NCBI GenBank assembly: GCA_031277795.1
Contig: JAITLQ010000004.1
Location: 1 to 64,000 of the forward strand
Length of the DNA stretch: 64,000 bases
DNA from: Arthrobacter sp.
GTDB taxonomy: Bacteria > Actinomycetota > Actinomycetes > Actinomycetales > Micrococcaceae
Direction of reading: 5' to 3'
Shown here: in pieces, positions 26,737 through 35,388 of the stretch
Numbering within the stretch: the stretch's first letter is position 1
How the letters are laid out: each line of letters opens with the position of its first letter
The notes under the pieces: generated by a model
What the model was told of the DNA's origin: nothing
Seen by the model: the letters and a program-made list of their open reading frames with translations, nothing else
Database searches by the model: none
Translations under genes and position numbers: made by a program

Positions 26737-27660
26737 TCACCAGCCCCCTGGCGAGGAATCCTGGGCCACGCGCCGCAGGGCGTGCAGGGCCTCGTCGATG
26801 CGCGCGCTGCGGCGGCGGCCCGGCGCCGTGAGCGCCACGGCCGGATTGGCCTGGCGCTCGTCGGAGAGGGGGAGGTAGGCCAGGCGCAGGCCCTCGAAGG
26901 AGCGCGCGTCCGGGTGCGGCACGGCGTTGATGAGCGAGAACCCCAGCCCGCGCGCCACGAGGGAGCGGATGGTCTCCGCCGAGGACGAGGTCCAGCGCAC
27001 GTCCACCTCGAGCCCCAGGGCGTGGATGCGCTCGAGCAGCAGCTCCTGGGTGGGCGGGATGTTGAGCAGGATGCAGGGGAGCTCGGCGAGGTCGGCGAGC
27101 GCCACGGAGTCCCCCGTGGCCAGGGGTGAGTCGGCCGGGAGCATGGCGTGGAGCTGCACCTCCGCTAGGTGGAACGCCTCGAGGGTGGGCTCGCGGACCT
27201 GGCGCTCGTACATGACGGCCACGTCGAGGGTGCCCGCGGCGACCTCGTCCTGCAGCGTGAAGGGGTCGGACTCCTGCAGGCGCAGCTGCACCTCCGGCCA
27301 CTTCTGGGTGAAGTGCTCAACCAGGCCGGGGAGGATGCGCGGCGAGACGGTGTGCATACATCCGACGGAGAGCGGCCCGGAGAGCTCGGTGAGCGAGGCG
27401 TCCACGGCATCCACGGCGTCGTTGACGGAGGCGAGGACGGCGCGGGCGCGCGCGCCGAACTCCAGGCCCTCGGGGGTGGGGAGCGCGCGCCGGGCCGGGC
27501 CGCGCAGCAGCAGCGTGGCGCCGAGCGTGCGCTCGAGGGCCGCGAGCGCGGAGGAGACCGTGGCTTGGGAGACGTGGCACGCCTGCGCGCCGGCGCTCAC
27601 CGAGCCGGCGTCCAGCACGGCCACGAGGTATTCCATCTGGCGCAGCGTCACGTCCTTCAT
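26737..27660 (-). CDS. LysR family transcriptional regulator
   Basis: 307 aa from ATG (MKDVTLRQ); a GTG two codons earlier is an alternative. The N-terminal winged helix is clear: LRQMEYLVAVLDAGSVSAGA, HVSQATVSSALAALERTLG. The effector domain follows with GPLSVGCMHTVSPRILPGL, the hinge region and LINAVPHPD. Divergent from the metallo-beta-lactamase-fold hydrolase gene (160 bp), so it most likely controls that hydrolase-carrier operon. Confidence 0.93.
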   Translation of the reverse strand: MKDVTLRQMEYLVAVLDAGSVSAGAQACHVSQATVSSALAALERTLGATLLLRGPARRALPTPEGLEFGARARAVLASVNDAVDAVDASLTELSGPLSVGCMHTVSPRILPGLVEHFTQKWPEVQLRLQESDPFTLQDEVAAGTLDVAVMYERQVREPTLEAFHLAEVQLHAMLPADSPLATGDSVALADLAELPCILLNIPPTQELLLERIHALGLEVDVRWTSSSAETIRSLVARGLGFSLINAVPHPDARSFEGLRLAYLPLSDERQANPAVALTAPGRRRSARIDEALHALRRVAQDSSPGGW

Positions 27661-27674
27661 AGGCACAGCCTATG
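27658..27674. promoter_or_regulatory. Inverted repeat fitting a LysR box (T-N11-A)
   Basis: CATAGGC-ACA-GCCTATG has perfect 7-bp arms, and inside it T-N11-A is satisfied (ATAGGC-N3-GCCTAT). It overlaps the lysR start codon, in the divergent space with the hydrolase gene. This fits autorepression, and possibly activation of the divergent operon. Confidence 0.55.
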
Positions 27675-27820
27675 TTCAAGCACGGTTCTTTTGTCTTTTC
27701 CGATTGATGTGCGCGCGGACACACTTGAACCACGACCGGCCGTCGCAGCCCCCGCGCCCCGCCTGCCCCTTCCCCCGGGGCGGGCGCGTGCACCACACCC
27801 GCACCTGACTAGGAGCACCC

Positions 27821-28948
27821 ATGCAGTCAACATCGAGCCCGCGCGTCATCACGCTGGGCACCGCCGGCGGCCCCCGCTGGTGGAAGGGCGACACGAAGGA
27901 CCGCGCGGGCATCGCCACGGCCGTGGTGGTCGGCGAGCGCTTCTACCTCGTTGACGCGGGACACGGCGTGGGCCGCCGCATCCGCCAGGCCGGCCTCGAG
28001 CTCGCCGATCTGGGCGGCATCTTCATCACGCACCTGCACTCGGATCACACGATCGATATCCCCTCGCTGGTCGTCTTCGGCACCCACGAGCTGCAGCACC
28101 GCGCCGGCAACCCCGTTCCCGTCTTCGGCCCGGGCAACCGCGGTGCCCTCCCGCCGGTCAGCCCGTTCGCCACCGAGGCGCCGCAGCCCGTGGCCCCGGA
28201 GAACCCCACGCCGGGCACGGCCGACATGATCCGCGGCATCGTGGCGGCCTACGCCACCGATCTGAACGATCGCATCCTCGACTCCCTGCGCCCCTCGCCG
28301 CTCGAGCTCCTCGAGCTCAACGACATCGAGATTCCGGCGGGCCTTGGCTACCACGTCAACGAGAACCCCACCCCGGACATGGAGCCCTTCGAGGTCTTCC
28401 GCGACGAGTACGTCACCGTCACGGCCATCCTCGTTGAGCACCCGCCCGTGGCGCCGGCCTTCGCCTTCCGCTTCGACACCGCCGGCGGCTCCGTGACGAT
28501 CTCCGGTGACACGTGCGCCACCGCCAACCTCGTGCGCCTGGCCAAGGACACCGACCTGCTGCTGCACGAGGCCATCGACTTCGAATGGGTCGAGGGCCTC
28601 TATGGGCACCGCACCGACGACGAGGGCCGCGCCTCGCGCGATCACCACTACAAGTCCCACACCTCCGTGGCCGGTGCGGTGGAGCAGGCCAGGGCCGCCG
28701 GCGCCCGCCGCCTGGCCCTGCACCACCTCGTGCCGGGCTCCGCGGATGACACGGTCTGGGCCCAGGGTGAGACCCTGTTCCCGGGACGTTTCTTGGTTCC
28801 GGAGGACCTGGACGTCATCGATCTGGTGCCCGACGCCGCGGCGTCGGGTTCCAGCCCCACGCCGGCCTCCGCTGGCGCAGGCTCCCGGGACGAGGGCACC
28901 CAGGTGCCCTCCGGCACCACCGCCCCCACCACCGTCCCGGCCCGCTGA
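27821..28948 (+). CDS. Metallo-beta-lactamase-fold hydrolase (RNase Z / arylsulfatase-like group)
   Basis: 375 aa with TAGGAGC before ATG. Metal motif [13 protein letters not shown] (HxHxDH), then [23 protein letters not shown] (Asp ligand) and LALHHLVPG (last His), as in RNase Z-like hydrolases with an inserted segment of about 90 residues between the first and second halves. Such stand-alone members often hydrolyse lactones or small esters. The function is not decidable here; it is unlikely to be tRNase Z because of the catabolic context. The last 45 residues are low-complexity and include a 20-bp palindromic repeat. A carrier gene follows after 11 bp. Confidence 0.85.
   Translation: MQSTSSPRVITLGTAGGPRWWKGDTKDRAGIATAVVVGERFYLVDAGHGVGRRIRQAGLELADLGGIFITHLHSDHTIDIPSLVVFGTHELQHRAGNPVPVFGPGNRGALPPVSPFATEAPQPVAPENPTPGTADMIRGIVAAYATDLNDRILDSLRPSPLELLELNDIEIPAGLGYHVNENPTPDMEPFEVFRDEYVTVTAILVEHPPVAPAFAFRFDTAGGSVTISGDTCATANLVRLAKDTDLLLHEAIDFEWVEGLYGHRTDDEGRASRDHHYKSHTSVAGAVEQARAAGARRLALHHLVPGSADDTVWAQGETLFPGRFLVPEDLDVIDLVPDAAASGSSPTPASAGAGSRDEGTQVPSGTTAPTTVPAR
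28829..28848. repeat. 20-bp perfect palindrome inside the hydrolase C-terminus
   Basis: CCCGACGCCGCGGCGTCGGG is its own complement. It is read in frame as PDAAASG at the start of the low-complexity tail, followed by TTCCAGCCCC as in the copies at 58526 and (as TTCCAGCC) 50631. It is a variant of the dispersed TGCCCGACG word. Confidence 0.65.
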
Positions 28949-28959
28949 AGGAGGCGAGA

Positions 28960-30369
28960 ATGACAAAGCACACCGACACCCCCGCCGTCGGGCACTCCGA
29001 GGTCGAGGCCGATCTGAACGCCGACGGGACCCAGCGCTCCCTGACCACCAAGGACATGCGCCGGATCCTCGCCTCGAGCTTCATGGGCTCGATGATCGAG
29101 TTCTACGACTTCATGCTCTACGCGACGGCCTCGTCCATCGTGTTTGCGCACCTTTACTTCTCCGGGCTGGGCCCGGCGCTGTCGGTGTTTGCGTCCTTCA
29201 CGACGCTGGCCGTTGGCTACCTGGCGCGCCCGCTCGGCGGCGTGATCTTTGGGCACTTCGGCGACCGCGTGGGGCGCAAGGCCGCCATGGTCACGAGCAT
29301 GCTCATCATGGGCGGCGTGACCGTGCTGATCGGCGTCATGCCCTCCACCGCCGCCATCGGAGTCACCGCGCCGATCGGCCTGCTGGTGCTGCGCATCCTG
29401 CAGGGCATCGCCGTGGGAGGCGAGTGGGGCGGCGGCGCGCTCATGGCGCTGGAGCACGCGCCCAAGAAGAAGCGTGGCTTTGCGGCGTCCTTCGCCAACG
29501 CCGGCGGGCCGGCCGGCGCCGTGCTGGCCACGCTGATCCTCTCCCTCATGACCGTGGTCACCGGTGAGAACTTCCTGACGTGGGGCTGGCGCATCCCGTT
29601 CCTGTTCTCCGCCGTGCTGATCGTGGTGGGCCTCGTGATCCGCCTCAAGGTCTCCGAGACCCCGGTGTTCCGCGAGATGCAGGAGAAGGAGGGCGAGCGC
29701 AAGGCCCCCATCCTGGTGGTGCTGCGCCATCACCTGCTGCCCGTGCTCGTGGGCCTGCTGGCGACCATCAGCGTCTACACCACGCAGGGCCTGACCACCG
29801 TGTGGGGCGTCTCCGTGGCCGTGGCGGCCGGCGAGGACAAGACCTCCGTGCTGAACATCAAGGCGCTCGCCGCCGTGCTGACGATGGTGGTGACGTTTGC
29901 CTCGGCCCGCTGGGGCGACCGGATCGGCCAGCGACGCATGCTCATCGTTGCCTGCGTGGCCACGGCGCTGGGCGCCCTGCCGCTCACGTTGCTCATCGTT
30001 TCCGGGCAGCTCGGCTCCTTCGCCGTGGCGATCATCATCGGCAACGGCATCCTGCAGGGCCTCGTCTACGGGCCGATTGCCGCGTACGTGTCCGAGCTCT
30101 TCCCCGCCGCGATCCGCTACACCGGCGCCTCGCTGGCCTATCAGACGGCCTCCGCCGTGGGCGCGGGACTCTCGCCGATGATCGCCTCCGCGCTCATGCT
30201 GATCCCGGGTGCCGGGCCGTTCCTCATCGCCGGGTTCTGGGCCGTGTTCGCCGTGGCCGGGGCGCTGGCCGTGTGGGGGTATCGGCGCCCGCGGGGCGCG
30301 AGCGGATCGGTCGCTGGCGCTGCAGAGGTCGCCGCCGGCGCCGATGTGCCGACGCGGGCCGCGGTCTGA
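28960..30369 (+). CDS. MFS carrier, metabolite:H+ symporter (MHS) family
   Basis: 469 aa with GAAGGAGG before ATG, 11 bp after the hydrolase gene, so co-transcribed. Twelve helices; MHS marks are SFMGSMIEFYDFMLY, GHFGDRVGRKAAMV, GIAVGGEWGGGALMALEHAP and LFPAAIRYTGASLAYQ. It probably imports the compound that the metallo-beta-lactamase-fold enzyme hydrolyses, under the LysR regulator. It resembles the carrier at 20561 in family but is not a recent copy. Confidence 0.92.
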   Translation: MTKHTDTPAVGHSEVEADLNADGTQRSLTTKDMRRILASSFMGSMIEFYDFMLYATASSIVFAHLYFSGLGPALSVFASFTTLAVGYLARPLGGVIFGHFGDRVGRKAAMVTSMLIMGGVTVLIGVMPSTAAIGVTAPIGLLVLRILQGIAVGGEWGGGALMALEHAPKKKRGFAASFANAGGPAGAVLATLILSLMTVVTGENFLTWGWRIPFLFSAVLIVVGLVIRLKVSETPVFREMQEKEGERKAPILVVLRHHLLPVLVGLLATISVYTTQGLTTVWGVSVAVAAGEDKTSVLNIKALAAVLTMVVTFASARWGDRIGQRRMLIVACVATALGALPLTLLIVSGQLGSFAVAIIIGNGILQGLVYGPIAAYVSELFPAAIRYTGASLAYQTASAVGAGLSPMIASALMLIPGAGPFLIAGFWAVFAVAGALAVWGYRRPRGASGSVAGAAEVAAGADVPTRAAV

Positions 30370-30481
30370 TCCGGCCCCGTCGTTGACGTTGCGTGCCTCG
30401 TGCGCTCGGAGGGCTCCCCTCGAGCGCGCGGGGCACGCACAGTTGTTCCTGAGCATCCCCTCCAGCGCAGAATTGAGAACC

Positions 30482-30874
30482 ATGAGCCGCGACTCCGCCC
30501 CCGAGCCCGTGCGCGACGACGCCCTGGGCCGCCGCCTTTTCCCCGACGGAGAGGAACCGGACGCCCGCTTTACCCTCGCCAACGAGCGCACCTTCCTGGC
30601 CTGGATCCGCACCGCCTTGGCGTTCGTCGCCGCCGGCGTCGCGATCGAGGCCTTCACGCTCGGCTCCCTCCCGCCGGGGGTGCGCAAGGGCTTCGCCGTG
30701 GCGGTCATCGCCGTGGGCGTGCTCATCGCGGTGGGCGCCGGCTTCCGCTGGTGGCGCGTGGAGACGGCCATGCGACGCAAGCGTCCGCTGCCCGTGCCGG
30801 GGATCGTGCCGCTGCTCGGCGTGGTCGCCGCGGCCGGCGCCGTGGTGGCCGCCGTGCTGGTGGTCTCGGCGTGA
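30482..30874 (+). CDS. DUF202 (YidH-like) membrane protein
   Basis: 130 aa. The DUF202 signature FTLANERTFLAWIRTALAF is followed by three membrane helices, with a short charged N-terminus (SRDSAPEPVRDDALGRR) in the cytoplasm. Function of the family is unknown. The GTG of the next DUF202 gene overlaps its stop by 4 bp, so the two are coupled and probably form a hetero-oligomer. Confidence 0.88.
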   Translation: MSRDSAPEPVRDDALGRRLFPDGEEPDARFTLANERTFLAWIRTALAFVAAGVAIEAFTLGSLPPGVRKGFAVAVIAVGVLIAVGAGFRWWRVETAMRRKRPLPVPGIVPLLGVVAAAGAVVAAVLVVSA

Positions 30875-31338
30875 GTCTCGGCGGGGGAGCCGGCGCGCGC
30901 GGCGTCCCCCTGCCCGGGCCCTCCGATCCGGGACTCCAGCCCGAACGCACGGCGCTGGCGTGGACCCGCACCGCGTGCTCCCTCGCCGTGGTGGGCCTGC
31001 TCGGCCTGCGCTGGTCGGGGCCCTTCGGGTCGGCGTTCCTCCTCGTCGCCGGGTTCGCCTGCCTGGCCGTGCTGCTGGTGTTGGCGCGGGGGCGCCGCCG
31101 CTTCGCGCGGCTGGGGCATGCCCTGCACGACGGCGCCGGCTCGCGTCCCGGGGCGCTCTCGCCGGGCGCCGTGGCCGGGAGCCCCGGGGCCGGTGGTGAG
31201 CGCGGCGGGAACGGCGGGGGTGGCGGTGAGCGCGGCGGGAACAGCCCGGCCCGGCCCGCCTCGCGTTCGGTCCTAGCGATGGTGAGCGCCGTGGCCCTCC
31301 TCGGCGCGACCGCCGCCGTGGTGGTCGCCGCGGTCTGA
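30871..31338 (+). CDS. Second DUF202-like membrane protein
   Basis: 155 aa from GTG (MSLGGGAG) overlapping the preceding stop. QPERTALAWTRTACSLAVVG is the DUF202 motif in shortened form. Two helices follow, then a Gly/Ser-rich loop of about 45 residues with a duplicated GERGGNG-type stretch, and a last helix. Tandem DUF202 pairs with a longer and a shorter member are common in actinobacteria. Function unknown. Confidence 0.85.
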   Translation: MSLGGGAGARGVPLPGPSDPGLQPERTALAWTRTACSLAVVGLLGLRWSGPFGSAFLLVAGFACLAVLLVLARGRRRFARLGHALHDGAGSRPGALSPGAVAGSPGAGGERGGNGGGGGERGGNSPARPASRSVLAMVSAVALLGATAAVVVAAV

Positions 31339-31350
31339 ACGGGTGCGCGG

Positions 31351-31460
31351 GTGCTTTGTGTTGTCTCCGCGAACTCGCGAGTGCCTTGTGTCGCGAGAAA
31401 TGCGGATCCGACGACACAAGGCACTCGCGAACGTGGTGGTTCGACGTACGGCACTCGCGA
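31351..31460. repeat. Paired-arm palindrome, GTGCCTTGTG word, copy 1
   Basis: GTGC(T/C)TTGTG at 31351 and 31381, with inverted GCAC at 31421 and 31451: a 30-bp step on each side. The inner arms are perfect over 19 bp (31375-31393 and 31412-31430, TCGCGAGTGCCTTGTGTCG) around an 18-nt loop. Positions 31371-31460 are repeated at 31698-31787 with 4 differences. Confidence 0.8.
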
Positions 31461-31590
31461 GCGCCCGCCTCGGCCCGCTGCGGCCGGCCCCGCGCTGCGC
31501 CCGGCCCGTCCGCCCTGGTGCCCCCCGCACCCGCTTGCCCTGGTGCGCCCCGCCCGGCCTCGTGCCGTCGGGCGCCGAACCCGGCAACGT

Positions 31591-31640
31591 GGAATGCCAA
31601 ATGCGCTCAAACGACCCCTCTTGAGCGCGTTTGGCACTCC
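31591..31640. repeat. Inverted repeat between the two palindrome copies
   Basis: 20-bp arms with two mismatches (GGAATGCCAAATGCGCTCAA and its complement) and a 10-nt loop. It may act as a terminator for the DUF202 pair, though it is 250 bp from the stop. Confidence 0.7.
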
Positions 31641-31677
31641 AAGTTCATCGGGAGCGGGCCGCGCCGCGTGCTCGCGA

Positions 31678-31787
31678 GTGCCTTGTGCCCTTTCCTCGAA
31701 CTCGCGAGTGCCTTGTGTCGCGAGAAACGCGGATCCGACGACACGAGGCACTCGCGAACGTGGTGGTTCGACATAGGGCACTCGCGA
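31678..31787. repeat. Paired-arm palindrome, GTGCCTTGTG word, copy 2
   Basis: GTGCC at 31678 and 31708 and inverted GCAC at 31748 and 31778, again a 30-bp step. 86 of 90 positions from 31698 match copy 1 (period 327 bp). The 667-bp space 31339-32005 holding both copies has no gene; ORFs reading through it in several frames on both strands are by-products of the repeats. Confidence 0.8.
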
Positions 31788-32005
31788 ACGTCCACCCCCC
31801 GGCGCCTCGCCGTCGCGCGCCCCCACCCGCCGAGATGGCTCCACGCGCGTTGACTCTCCCGGCGGCGTGCTTGAACGTTCCTGCCCAAAGCCCCGAACGC
31901 TGTGGCCCCGCTCACGTTCACTGCGGGAGTCTCGCCAAGGAGCCGAGCGCGACCATCCCCCGGATCGCCGCCGGCCCGCACCCGAAACACCTTGGAGGAA
32001 CCCCC

Positions 32006-33205
32006 ATGACGATCACCGCGAGGTCCGGCACCGACCGGAACTTCAACCTCTACATCGCGGCCTTCTCCGCCGTGCTGTACTCCGTGCTGCTCGTGGCACC
32101 CATCGTGACGAGCCAGCTCATGGTCCAGTTCGAGCTCGACGCCTCTTCCGCCGGCCTCCTGGCCTCGGTGGAGCTGGGCTGCTTCAGCCTCGCGACGCTG
32201 CCGGCGTACCTGTGGCTGCGCCGCGCGAACATCCGCACCGTGACGATCCTGTGCGGCTCGCTCGTGGTGATCGGCAACGTCCTCTCGGCGCTCATGCCCA
32301 CGTACGGTCTGCTGCTGCTCATGCGCGGCCTGACGGCGCTCGCCGCCGGCTCCATCACGGTCATCATCCTCTCGCTCTCGGCGAAGACGTCGAAGCCCTC
32401 GCGCTCCTATGGCATCTTCATCGTGGCGCAGCTGGGCATGGGCGCGATCATCCTCTTCCTCTTCCCGGCGATCTACGCGGGCAAGCCCGTTGCGGCCGTC
32501 TACTTCACGCTCGCCGGGCTCGGCCTCCTATGCCTCCCGTTCGCGTGGTGCGTCAAGGGCCATGAGCTCTCCGCCAAGGCCAACCCGGTCGAGGCCGACG
32601 CCGCCGGCGCCCGTCGCGTCCTGCCGTTCGTCGCGGCGCTCGTGGCCGTGTTCGGCTTCTACGTGGCCCTTGGCGGCGTGTGGACCTTCATGGCCAAGAT
32701 CGCCGAGACCGGCGGCACCGAGCTCGGCACCGCGTCCACGACCATCGGCGTCGCCACCCTGTTCGGCGTGGCCTCCTCGCTCGTCGGCACCCTCGTGGGC
32801 GAGGGCTCCCGCGCCAAGTACTACGTCCTCGGCGGCTACGCGGCGATGGCGGCCGCGATGTTCCTGCTCTTCGGCGCCCCCGGCCTCATGCGCTTTGCCC
32901 TGGCCGCCGTCCTCTTCAAGATCGCCTGGTCCTGGCTGCTGCCGTTCCTGCTCGCCGCGGTCTCCCGCGTGGGCGGCGCCCAGGTCATGAACTCCACCAA
33001 CCTGATGATCGGCTCTGGCCTGGCCGTCGGCCCCATCCTGGCCGGTGCCATCATCGACGCCACGGGCGGCTTCTCCGCGATGCTGACCGTGTCCATCGTG
33101 ATCCTGGCCGTGTCCGTGGCTTGCTCCGTGGTGGTCATGCGCGCCCCGGCCGCCGCGGAGGCGCCCGCCACCGAGAGCGAGCCGGCGCCGGCCGGCGCCC
33201 GCTGA
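32006..33205 (+). CDS. MFS transporter, substrate unknown
   Basis: 399 aa from ATG with GGAGG 7 bp upstream. About twelve hydrophobic helices in two halves split by a short loop (KGHELSAKANPVEADAAGARR). The usual GDRxGRR motif is weak (LWLRRANIRTVTI stands there), so it is a divergent MFS member. It faces a convergent YtcJ-type amidohydrolase gene. Substrate and direction are not evident. The tail is Ala/Pro/Glu-rich. Confidence 0.85.
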   Translation: MTITARSGTDRNFNLYIAAFSAVLYSVLLVAPIVTSQLMVQFELDASSAGLLASVELGCFSLATLPAYLWLRRANIRTVTILCGSLVVIGNVLSALMPTYGLLLLMRGLTALAAGSITVIILSLSAKTSKPSRSYGIFIVAQLGMGAIILFLFPAIYAGKPVAAVYFTLAGLGLLCLPFAWCVKGHELSAKANPVEADAAGARRVLPFVAALVAVFGFYVALGGVWTFMAKIAETGGTELGTASTTIGVATLFGVASSLVGTLVGEGSRAKYYVLGGYAAMAAAMFLLFGAPGLMRFALAAVLFKIAWSWLLPFLLAAVSRVGGAQVMNSTNLMIGSGLAVGPILAGAIIDATGGFSAMLTVSIVILAVSVACSVVVMRAPAAAEAPATESEPAPAGAR

Positions 33206-33225
33206 GTTCCGGCGGTTCTCACCCC

Positions 33226-33273
33226 ACGCCCGACGGCGCGTGGCCAGTTTTCTGGCCACGCGCCGTCGGGCGT
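33226..33273. terminator. Terminator with 21-bp perfect arms
   Basis: ACGCCCGACGGCGCGTGGCCA and its exact complement flank a GTTTTC loop, 20 bp after the MFS stop. The arms carry the dispersed GCCCGACGGCGC word. Confidence 0.85.
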
Positions 33274-33309
33274 TGTGCCGGGTGGGGAGGCCCCAGCCGC
33301 CGGCCGTCC

Positions 33310-33347
33310 GACCGGTCCCATCGCCGCCGACCGGTCCCATCGCCGCC
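33310..33347. repeat. Tandem duplication of 19 bp
   Basis: GACCGGTCCCATCGCCGCC occurs twice without a gap. No coding or regulatory role is visible. Confidence 0.8.
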
Positions 33348-33435
33348 GACCGCCCACACGGCCGAGTGACCGTCGTCCGTTCGTGAGGCCCCGCCGCCGT
33401 CTGCCCCACCACCTCGGGCGGTCCTCTCCCCTCGA

Positions 33436-33493
33436 AATCGGAGTGGGTTTGGTACGTTTTTGGGCCCAAAAACGTACCAAACCCACTCCGATT
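33436..33493. repeat. 58-bp perfect palindrome without loop
   Basis: The 29-bp left arm (AATCGGAGTGGGTTTGGTAC, then GTTTTTGGG) is followed directly by its exact complement, with no spacer or mismatch. It lies between convergent genes that already have their own terminators (33226, 33541). Loop-free palindromes this long are normally unstable in bacteria. Confidence 0.9.
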
Positions 33494-33540
33494 CGGGAGG
33501 TGGAGACGGAGGAGGGGGCGGCCGGAAGGCGCCGGACAGA

Positions 33541-33578
33541 GAAGGGGCCCGGCCGGAATGATACGGCCGGGCCCCTTC
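33541..33578 (-). terminator. Terminator hairpin of the amidohydrolase gene
   Basis: Perfect 15-bp arms (GAAGGGGCCCGGCCG and complement) with an 8-nt loop, 26 bp past the minus-strand stop. Confidence 0.85.
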
Positions 33579-33604
33579 CGTTCGCCCTACGGGACGCGCA
33601 AGCG

Positions 33605-35260
33605 TCAGGCGACGGGCTCCCCGAAGACCTGCTCGCCGCCGAAGAACGTGGCCACGGCGCGCGTGTGCGCCAGCTCCTGCACCGGGACGGTGAACGGATC
33701 GCGGTCGAGGAACACGAAGTCGGCGGAGTTGCCCACGCGCAGGCGGCCGGTCACGTCGCCCAGGCCGATCGCGTCGGCGCTGCGGCTCGTGACGGCGGCG
33801 ATGGCCTCTTCGCGCGTGATCGCCTGCTCGACGAAGAGCGTGCCGGGGAACTGCCCCGAGGGGTCCTCGCGCGTGACCAGGCCGGCCACGGCGTGCCACG
33901 GGTTGGGGGACTCGGAGACGGGCCAGTCGGACCCCACGGCGAGGTGCGCCCCGGCGTCGAGCAGCGAGCGGTTCGGCTGGATCCCGGCGAAGACCTCCTC
34001 CGGCAGCACCTCCTCGAGCGCGTTGGCGATGATGCCCGGGAACCACAGGAACGGCGAGATCTCGGCGACAACCCCCAGCTCGGCCAGGCGCGGGCGATCG
34101 GCGGGGTCCACGAACTGACCGTGCGCGATGTGCACGGGCACCTCGATGCCCTCGGCGCGGGCCTCGGCCACGGCGTCGAGCACGAGGCGCACGGCGGCGT
34201 TGCCGGTGCAGTGGATCTTGATGCCGATCCCGTGCTTCTGCGCGGATCGCAGCCAGCCGGCCAGCTCGGCGAAGTCCAGCAGCGTGGCGCCGAGATGGTC
34301 GTGACCGTGCTCGGCGTCCTCGACGTACGGGGTGAGGAACGCGGCGTTGCGGCTCGGCGGCACGCCATCCAGGAAGATCTTGGACCACGTGGGGCGGTGG
34401 TGGGCGCGCGCGTACTGCGCGGCCTGGCCCAGCAGCTCCTCGCCGATGACCTCGTTGCCGAAGATGTTGTCGTTGATGAGCGCCGAGGAGACGACCCACG
34501 CCTTGAGCCGGTTTTCGTCGTCCAGCTTGGCCAGGCCCTTCAGGGTGTGCAGGCCGGCGGCGGCGTCCTGGAACGCGACGATGCCGTGCTCGGCCAGCAT
34601 CTCGATCCCGCGCTCGGAGCAGCGGGCATGGAACTCGTCATCCAGCGTGACGGTGCTCAGGCGGTGCTGCTCCACGATGGCCGCGGCGGCCTCGTAGAGC
34701 AGGCCGGTCGGGGCGCCCGCGGCGTCGCGGATGATCTGGCCGCCGTGCGGGTCCTCGCTCATGTCGAGGATGCCGGCCGCGCGCATGGCCGCGGTGTTGG
34801 CCCACTTGTTGTGGTGCGAATCGTCGGTGAGCAGCACGGGGCGATCACCCGTCGCGGCGTCGAGCGCCTTGAGCGGCTCGCCCGTCGCAAGCTCGGGGCC
34901 CAGGTTCGAACCCCACAGGCCGCCCACGAGCCACTCGCCCTCCGGCAGCGTCGCGGAGTACTCGGCCACGGCCTCGATGACCTCGGCCACCGTGGCGGTC
35001 GCGGGGAAGGAGAGCTGGAACAGGTCCTCCTTGCCGGCCTCCGCATGGTGATTGTGGGCGTCAAGCAGGCCGGGCAGGATGGCGGAGGAGTGCTCGACGA
35101 CGGGCGCCTCGCCCCCCAGCTCGGCGCGGACCTGGGCGAGCGTGCCGACCGCGGCGATGAGGCCGTCGCGGACGCCGACGGCTTCGGCGGTGGGCACCTC
35201 CTCGTCCATGGTGTGGATGGTGCCGGTGACGATGTACGTGGGGGAGAGCGTGCCGCTCAT
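33605..35260 (-). CDS. YtcJ-type metal-dependent amidohydrolase
   Basis: 551 aa from ATG with AGGAGG upstream (MSGTLSPT). Amidohydrolase superfamily, YtcJ branch: LPGLLDAHNHHAEAG (HxH), KIFLDGVPPSRNAAF, HCTGNAAVRLVLD, HIAHGQF and GSDWPVSE (Asp ligand). It differs clearly from the paralogues at 23485 and 57377, so these are separate enzymes rather than copies. A monocistronic unit with its own hairpin. An N-substituted amide or a hydantoin-like substrate is possible but not shown. Confidence 0.9.
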   Translation of the reverse strand: MSGTLSPTYIVTGTIHTMDEEVPTAEAVGVRDGLIAAVGTLAQVRAELGGEAPVVEHSSAILPGLLDAHNHHAEAGKEDLFQLSFPATATVAEVIEAVAEYSATLPEGEWLVGGLWGSNLGPELATGEPLKALDAATGDRPVLLTDDSHHNKWANTAAMRAAGILDMSEDPHGGQIIRDAAGAPTGLLYEAAAAIVEQHRLSTVTLDDEFHARCSERGIEMLAEHGIVAFQDAAAGLHTLKGLAKLDDENRLKAWVVSSALINDNIFGNEVIGEELLGQAAQYARAHHRPTWSKIFLDGVPPSRNAAFLTPYVEDAEHGHDHLGATLLDFAELAGWLRSAQKHGIGIKIHCTGNAAVRLVLDAVAEARAEGIEVPVHIAHGQFVDPADRPRLAELGVVAEISPFLWFPGIIANALEEVLPEEVFAGIQPNRSLLDAGAHLAVGSDWPVSESPNPWHAVAGLVTREDPSGQFPGTLFVEQAITREEAIAAVTSRSADAIGLGDVTGRLRVGNSADFVFLDRDPFTVPVQELAHTRAVATFFGGEQVFGEPVA

Positions 35261-35388
35261 GCGTCCTCCTGCTCCTGCGGCGGGGCGACCCGCCGGGCAT
35301 GGATTGCGGGCGCAAGGTCCCGCAGTGATCCATCCCACTCTTTCCGTCTCCGAGCGTCGGCGCTAGGACGTGGGTGCACGCAGTTGGC

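Noticed and set aside
31351-31787. Possible CRISPR array
   Set aside because: Only two copies, no regular spacers of unique sequence, and the units are internally palindromic doubled words; no cas genes.
31343-31853. Several overlapping frames on both strands with recurring TRHSR/RVPCV-type peptides
   Set aside because: They arise from reading the palindromic repeats; the same peptides appear wherever the repeat occurs and no ribosome site exists.
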